A DNA stretch of 64,000 nucleotides, from NCBI GenBank assembly GCA_040830725.1, contig JBFOMG010000023.1, forward strand, positions 124,001 through 188,000, given 5' to 3'. Within the stretch, counting starts at the first letter, position 1; the number at the start of each line of letters is the position of its first letter. The notes below the pieces were generated by a model that saw nothing but the letters and a program-made list of their open reading frames with translations, was not told the origin of the DNA and did not search any database. The stretch is from JAWKWH01 sp040830725. Its GTDB lineage: Bacteria > Pseudomonadota > Alphaproteobacteria > Rhizobiales > Rhizobiaceae. This document shows, in pieces, positions 59,701 through 64,000 of this stretch. A program made the translations under genes and the position numbers.

Positions 59701-62700
59701 TCACGAGACCGTGAGTCGCTCAAGGGCTTCGGCCATCACGGTTTCGGGAATTTCAAACATTTCCGGAGTCTCTGTGAACAACAGCCCGGCCGATATGTTT
59801 CTTTCGGGATAGATCTGCCGGAGGAGTTCGGCATAGATAGCAATCTGGGCAATGTAATCCGCCGGAATTTGCCGCACGTCCCGCGGGGGAGCACGGTTGG
59901 TCTTGTAATCGATGATTTGCACGGCCTCGTCGCCCACCACAATGCGGTCAATCTTGCCGGAGACCGCCCGCAACCTGCCATTGACCGTCAGATGACCTGC
60001 CAACGCGACTTCGCTGCGCGAACCGGGCAGGAAGATCGATCGAAATTGCGGGTCAGTCAGTATTCGCATGACCGATTTCAGCGTGGAAGACCGCTGTTCT
60101 TCGCTCCATCCGGCGCCATGCCGATCAATATACCGGGTCGCGATCTCAACCCGGTTTGCTTCGTCAATCTCCGGTAATTCCTGCAGCAGCCGGTGCGTGA
60201 CAATACCGCGTTCAATCGCAAAACCGGGTTGTGGCGCCTCGCCAAGTACCGGCGAGGACGTCCTGTCGGCTGGTCGATTTTCGGGTTCCACCAAAGCCGC
60301 TGCACCGGAGGGCGCGAACGATCGTGGTAACGGATCCTCCGCCGGAAGATCTCTCCGCAATTCGTCCGGGACCGATAATTCCTCACGGGGTTCGTCTGCT
60401 ATTGCGCGATCCACTTCAATCGGCGGCAAATCGTTGGCGCGATACCGCAGAATGTCCCCCTCGACCCCGGGGACTTTGTAGTCAGCTATTTGGCTTTCAG
60501 GCTCCAGCGCATCCAAAACCAGACTGTACCAGGTATCGCGAGCAAGGCCGCGCGCACCGTGATAACCACAAACCATCAACCGGTCCTCGGCGCGTGTCAT
60601 GCCGACGTACAGCAGGCGACGGTACTCGTCTTCAGCCTTTTTCTTCAAACCCGCCGCGATATCCGAAGAGACGTCCGATTGGTGACCGGCCCTCCAAAGA
60701 TATCCCCTCGCGCACGGCGCAAGTGACTGTGGCTTGAACGGGATCATTTGCGGCAGATGCTGATGCACGAACGCAGCCGCGCCATTGTCAACCAGGAAGA
60801 CCACTGGCGCTTCCAGCCCCTTGGCGGCATGCACGGTCATGATCCGCACTTCGTCGCGGGTCTGGGCGATTTCGCGTTTTATCTCCGGGCTTGCATGATC
60901 GAGTGTCTCCAGAAATGACGCCAGACCCGTCATACCCGCTTGTTCGGATGCGAAAGCGAAGTTGATGAATTCGTCGAGGATCTCGCCCGCCTCGCGGCCA
61001 AGTCTGGCGATCATTGACGCCCTCACCCCGTCGCGGCTCAACACGGTGCCAAAGAAGTCAACCGGGGACCGAAATCCCGCCTCATCGCGCCATCGGCCCA
61101 ACAGTTCAGCCGCTTTTGCCGCCTTTGGCCCACCGCGCCCGGTCGACCACAAGCGTTGCCACAGTGAGGTTTCCTCACCGCGGCCGTAGGCAAGTTCAAA
61201 CAGTTCTTCATCGGAATATTCGAAGACCGGACTGCGCAGCAGTGCCGCAAGCGACAAGTCGTCATTGGGCTGGATTGCGAAACGGCCAATTGCGATCATG
61301 TCCCTGATCGCGATGTGGTCGCGCAGTTTCAGGCGGTCGGCGCCTGCGACAGCGACCCCGAGGTTTTTCAGCGATCGCGAAAGCGCATGCACAAAACTGT
61401 CCCGTTTTCGGACCAGCACCATGATGTCGCCGGCAGACAGCTTTCTGCCCTTGCCCTCAATACGCTCACCTGTATCGATCCAGTCCTTGATGCGCCCCGC
61501 AACCGCTTCGGCAAGTTTGACCGCCGGCTGCGAAGCGTGGTCGATGGCCACTGTCCAGTCTTCGGGCTCATCAATCGCCTCGGGGCCGATCAATGGCCAG
61601 ATATCGACATATCCCGGATCGTTGGCCCGCACCGGCGAGTGCAACACCGGTTCGGGCAATACGGTCAATCCGCGACTGGCATTTTCGGAGGCAAATACCA
61701 GATCGACCGCGGACAGAATGTCACCGACCGAGCGGAATGAAAAGTTCAGCCGCTCCGGGAGAAACCTGGATCCGGCAGCGGCGATCCGCGTGGCAAATTC
61801 CTGCCCGCTCTCGGCAAACGCGGCGGGTTCAGCTCCCTGGAACGAATAGATCGACTGCTTTTCATCGCCAACGGCAAATACTGTCCGGTCGACATCGGTG
61901 CGAGAGGACAAGCCTTCAAAAAACTCAAATGCCAGCCTTCGAATGACCGACCACTGGCCCGGACTGGTGTCTTGCGCCTCGTCGATGAGGATGTGGTCCA
62001 AGCCCTTGTCGAGCTTGTACTGTACCCAAGGTCCGGCGTCTTGCCTTGCCAGCAGATTGGCGGTTCTTGAGATCAAGTCATTGAAATCCAGATAACCGCG
62101 GGCGCTTTTCAACCGTTCATATCTGCCAATCAGACGGTCAGCGATCGTGAGAGCCGCGTCGGTCGCCTCGAGGGTCATCAGCAGGGCGCATTTGTTCAGC
62201 GCTACGAGCAGAACATCGCAATAGCGATCAAACTCGAAAACAAATTCGGGAAAATGTTCACCGACACCCTTCGAAGCGATTTGCCGGGTGCTGCGCGCAC
62301 CCCATTGGCCGTCCTTCTTGCGCAAAAACGCATCGCGAAGTGCGTCCAGCCGGTCGAGTGGTTCATCCTTGCCGAAGGCCAACACCAACTGATCGCCGAA
62401 TTTTTCCGCAGTCGATTTCCCCGCCTGCACCGCGCGCATCTTGAAGGAGCGGCCCAGCTCCGCGTCAAAATAAGGATCTGGCCAAACGGACGCTGCGGTC
62501 TGCTCGGCGGTGTCGGCAGGTGCAAAGCCGAACTCCCCCTTGAGCTGGTCAAGCCGATCACCAGATCCTCCAAGCGCGCTCAGAAATTCGCGAAGTCCTT
62601 CGCGTTCGGCAACGAAATTCGCCAGAAGTCTGTCCAATCCGTGTTCGCCGGCGGTTGCAAGCACATTTGCAAAGGCGGCAGCCAGCTGCTTGTCTTCGCC

Positions 62701-63219
62701 GTTGCCGGCACCAGCAATCAGTTCGCGGCGCGCCTCTGCGATCAGCGCCTGCTCCATCTGAGCGTCGAGCAGTTCGAAATGTCCGGCGATGTTCGCCTCC
62801 AGCGGAAACTGGTGCAGAATTGATTCGCAGAAGGCGTGAATGGTTTGAATCTTCAATCCACCGGGCGTCTCAAGCGCCCGGGCGAAAAGCTGCCGGGCGC
62901 GAGCCAGTTGCTTCATGTCCGGCGGTTTGCCTTCCAGGCCGGCAATCTCGCCTGCCAGCTGCTCATCATCCATGGTCGCCCAGTTGCCAAGATCGCGAAA
63001 AACGCGATTGATCATGTTTGCTGCGGCTGCCTTGGTATAGGTCAGGCACAATATCCTTGCCGGATCTGCGCCGCCGAGCAGCAGGCGGATGACACGGCGC
63101 GAGAGCACATGTGTCTTGCCGGAACCGGCATTGGCGGAAACCCAGACCGACTGGCCGGGATCGGCTGCCCTGGCTTGCGCCTCGACCGTCTCGCGCGGGA
63201 CGAACATCCGGCCGCTCAT
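59701..63219 (-). CDS. addA: Double-strand break repair helicase AddA
   Basis: This 1,172-residue UvrD-like helicase-nuclease has Walker A SANAGSGKTHVLSRR, motif II LIDEAQDTSPGQW, VGDEKQSIYSFQGA, MTVHAAKGLEAPVVFLVDN and the C-terminal RecB nuclease motif KIDRIVVGDEAVQIIDYKT. With AddB it resects broken DNA ends for RecA. The ATG at 63219 overlaps the addB stop (ATGA). The long frame upstream of it reads addB. Confidence 0.96.
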   Translation of the reverse strand: MSGRMFVPRETVEAQARAADPGQSVWVSANAGSGKTHVLSRRVIRLLLGGADPARILCLTYTKAAAANMINRVFRDLGNWATMDDEQLAGEIAGLEGKPPDMKQLARARQLFARALETPGGLKIQTIHAFCESILHQFPLEANIAGHFELLDAQMEQALIAEARRELIAGAGNGEDKQLAAAFANVLATAGEHGLDRLLANFVAEREGLREFLSALGGSGDRLDQLKGEFGFAPADTAEQTAASVWPDPYFDAELGRSFKMRAVQAGKSTAEKFGDQLVLAFGKDEPLDRLDALRDAFLRKKDGQWGARSTRQIASKGVGEHFPEFVFEFDRYCDVLLVALNKCALLMTLEATDAALTIADRLIGRYERLKSARGYLDFNDLISRTANLLARQDAGPWVQYKLDKGLDHILIDEAQDTSPGQWSVIRRLAFEFFEGLSSRTDVDRTVFAVGDEKQSIYSFQGAEPAAFAESGQEFATRIAAAGSRFLPERLNFSFRSVGDILSAVDLVFASENASRGLTVLPEPVLHSPVRANDPGYVDIWPLIGPEAIDEPEDWTVAIDHASQPAVKLAEAVAGRIKDWIDTGERIEGKGRKLSAGDIMVLVRKRDSFVHALSRSLKNLGVAVAGADRLKLRDHIAIRDMIAIGRFAIQPNDDLSLAALLRSPVFEYSDEELFELAYGRGEETSLWQRLWSTGRGGPKAAKAAELLGRWRDEAGFRSPVDFFGTVLSRDGVRASMIARLGREAGEILDEFINFAFASEQAGMTGLASFLETLDHASPEIKREIAQTRDEVRIMTVHAAKGLEAPVVFLVDNGAAAFVHQHLPQMIPFKPQSLAPCARGYLWRAGHQSDVSSDIAAGLKKKAEDEYRRLLYVGMTRAEDRLMVCGYHGARGLARDTWYSLVLDALEPESQIADYKVPGVEGDILRYRANDLPPIEVDRAIADEPREELSVPDELRRDLPAEDPLPRSFAPSGAAALVEPENRPADRTSSPVLGEAPQPGFAIERGIVTHRLLQELPEIDEANRVEIATRYIDRHGAGWSEEQRSSTLKSVMRILTDPQFRSIFLPGSRSEVALAGHLTVNGRLRAVSGKIDRIVVGDEAVQIIDYKTNRAPPRDVRQIPADYIAQIAIYAELLRQIYPERNISAGLLFTETPEMFEIPETVMAEALERLTVS

Positions 63220-64000
63220 GGCGCATCTCCACCATTGGAGCTGGCCCCCGATGACCATTCCGAGACCCGTGCGAGATGGTCGTAATCGCCGTCCAGATCA
63301 TGCTCGCGCAGCGGCAAGGCGCGGGATCGATAGCCGTTGGTCTCGTCAGTATAATAGGCAATCAGTCCGTTCAGCCTTTGCCAGGCTTCCTGCGACAACT
63401 GTTCTGCCGTCTTGAGCGAATCCCTGATCTCGAGGATCGATTCTTCTTCGACACGCCCGTCGGGTTTTAGCCGAACAAACTTCAAATCTGCGGGCCTCAC
63501 GGCGCCGAGTTGGCCGAATGCTCCACGCGCCAGAAGTTCACCCTCAAGCGCCAATTGTGGCGACAGCAACCGGTGCGCCTGGACTTTTGAGGGAGTGTTG
63601 CCGGTCTTGTAGTCGAGGATTTCGGCAGCCTGACCGCCATCCAGAACATCGATCCGGTCGGCACGCCCGGACAGGAAAGCGCCGGTTTCGCCAATGGAAA
63701 TGGCCGTGGCTGCAATCTCTGAATGGCTTGCCGCTACGCCACGGATCTGTTCGCGCTCCCACTCGATCAAGCGCGGTGCCTGTTTGACAAAACGAGGCCA
63801 CCAGACCGCCCGTATGTCAGCCGGCAATCCGGCAGAATCAAAACACTTCCCGGCTATTTCGAGCAGCTTTGCCTCGGCTTCGACGTCCAGAACATCAATC
63901 TCGGCCCTGGTAAACTGATGCAGTATTTCGTGGAACAACGACCCGCGTTCCGCAGCGCCGGGATCGCGCAGCAACGGATCGACCGGCTCCAGCTTCAGGA
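63216..64000 (-). CDS. addB: Double-strand break repair protein AddB, C-terminal part, cut by window edge
   Basis: Leftward frame open to the right edge, 261 codons visible. It has the AddB end: RGSLFHEILHQF, WWPRFVKQAPRLIEWERE, and the nuclease motif GRADRIDVLDGGQAAEILDYKTG. AddB normally exceeds 1,000 residues, so about a quarter is visible. It overlaps addA by 4 bases. Confidence 0.95.
   Translation of the reverse strand, partial: LKLEPVDPLLRDPGAAERGSLFHEILHQFTRAEIDVLDVEAEAKLLEIAGKCFDSAGLPADIRAVWWPRFVKQAPRLIEWEREQIRGVAASHSEIAATAISIGETGAFLSGRADRIDVLDGGQAAEILDYKTGNTPSKVQAHRLLSPQLALEGELLARGAFGQLGAVRPADLKFVRLKPDGRVEEESILEIRDSLKTAEQLSQEAWQRLNGLIAYYTDETNGYRSRALPLREHDLDGDYDHLARVSEWSSGASSNGGDAP

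Noticed and set aside
59236..60177. Rightward frame of 313 codons across trxA and addA
   Set aside because: Antisense of two firmly identified genes and their terminator.
1..64000. Search for CRISPR arrays, tRNA, rRNA, complete insertion sequences and prophage
   Set aside because: None seen by eye. A program such as tRNAscan could still find a tRNA missed here.

Overview
The window looks like chromosomal DNA from an alphaproteobacterium, most likely of the order Hyphomicrobiales (Rhizobiales). This rests on the families present: a cysteine-free Mur-type Fur protein beside sitABCD, fused indolepyruvate ferredoxin oxidoreductase, rhizobial-type PcaF thiolase, a CdhR/L-carnitine dehydrogenase/BKACE cluster, the addB-addA-trxA order, and PuuE fused to OHCU decarboxylase. 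I saw no rRNA, tRNA, CRISPR array, complete insertion sequence or prophage.

Layout: 1-1313, start of a fused indolepyruvate:ferredoxin oxidoreductase, leftward and cut by the edge. 1721-4229, TRAP transporter membrane subunits with a long low-complexity tail. 4236-8411, mur and the divergent sitABCD manganese transporter with a Mur-like operator. 8446-9552, a Tat-exported TRAP solute-binding protein. 9826-12215, a cobalt-type nitrile hydratase operon led by a class I amidotransferase-type hydrolase. 12227-14334, a small exported protein, a LacI regulator with an apparent CTG start and a 21-bp palindrome, and a MarR regulator. 14455-17301, creatininase-family protein, COG0523 GTPase and a WD40-like protein. 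17401-20801, purine ureide catabolism (allantoinase/OHCU decarboxylase, ureidoglycine aminohydrolase, ureidoglycolate lyase, deaminase). 21029-26052, a peptide/opine-type ABC importer, then fni and a phosphodiesterase-like gene.

From 36050 leftward to 28180 runs a tightly overlapped operon for carnitine/betaine-type compounds: BKACE, L-carnitine dehydrogenase, acyl-CoA dehydrogenase, a DUF2161 nuclease-like protein, ADP-forming acyl-CoA synthetase, crotonase, alpha/beta hydrolase, and a small Cys-rich gene broken by a 103-bp mobile repeat. The divergent regulator cdhR, with two direct repeats in front of it, and a pcaF thiolase flank it. 38479-46033 holds a potassium channel, an orphan TadG-like protein, c-di-GMP and response-regulator proteins, and a GT-C/GtrA/GT2 glycosylation cluster.

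46242-64000 is mostly housekeeping: gshB, yifB, pirin, peroxiredoxin, ppk2, prfC, an Lrp regulator with a palindrome over its start, dut, a HAD phosphatase, a 415-bp element with terminal inverted repeats related to the repeat in the broken gene, a PEP-mutase-like enzyme coupled to a trans-3-hydroxyproline dehydratase, cysK, cupin, trxA, addA and the end of addB.

The best candidates for something undescribed are the small mobile repeat family (two related elements, one with a reconstructable insertion into a gene), the nuclease-like DUF2161 protein inside a catabolic operon, and the nitrile hydratase operon with an amidotransferase-like first gene and no amidase.
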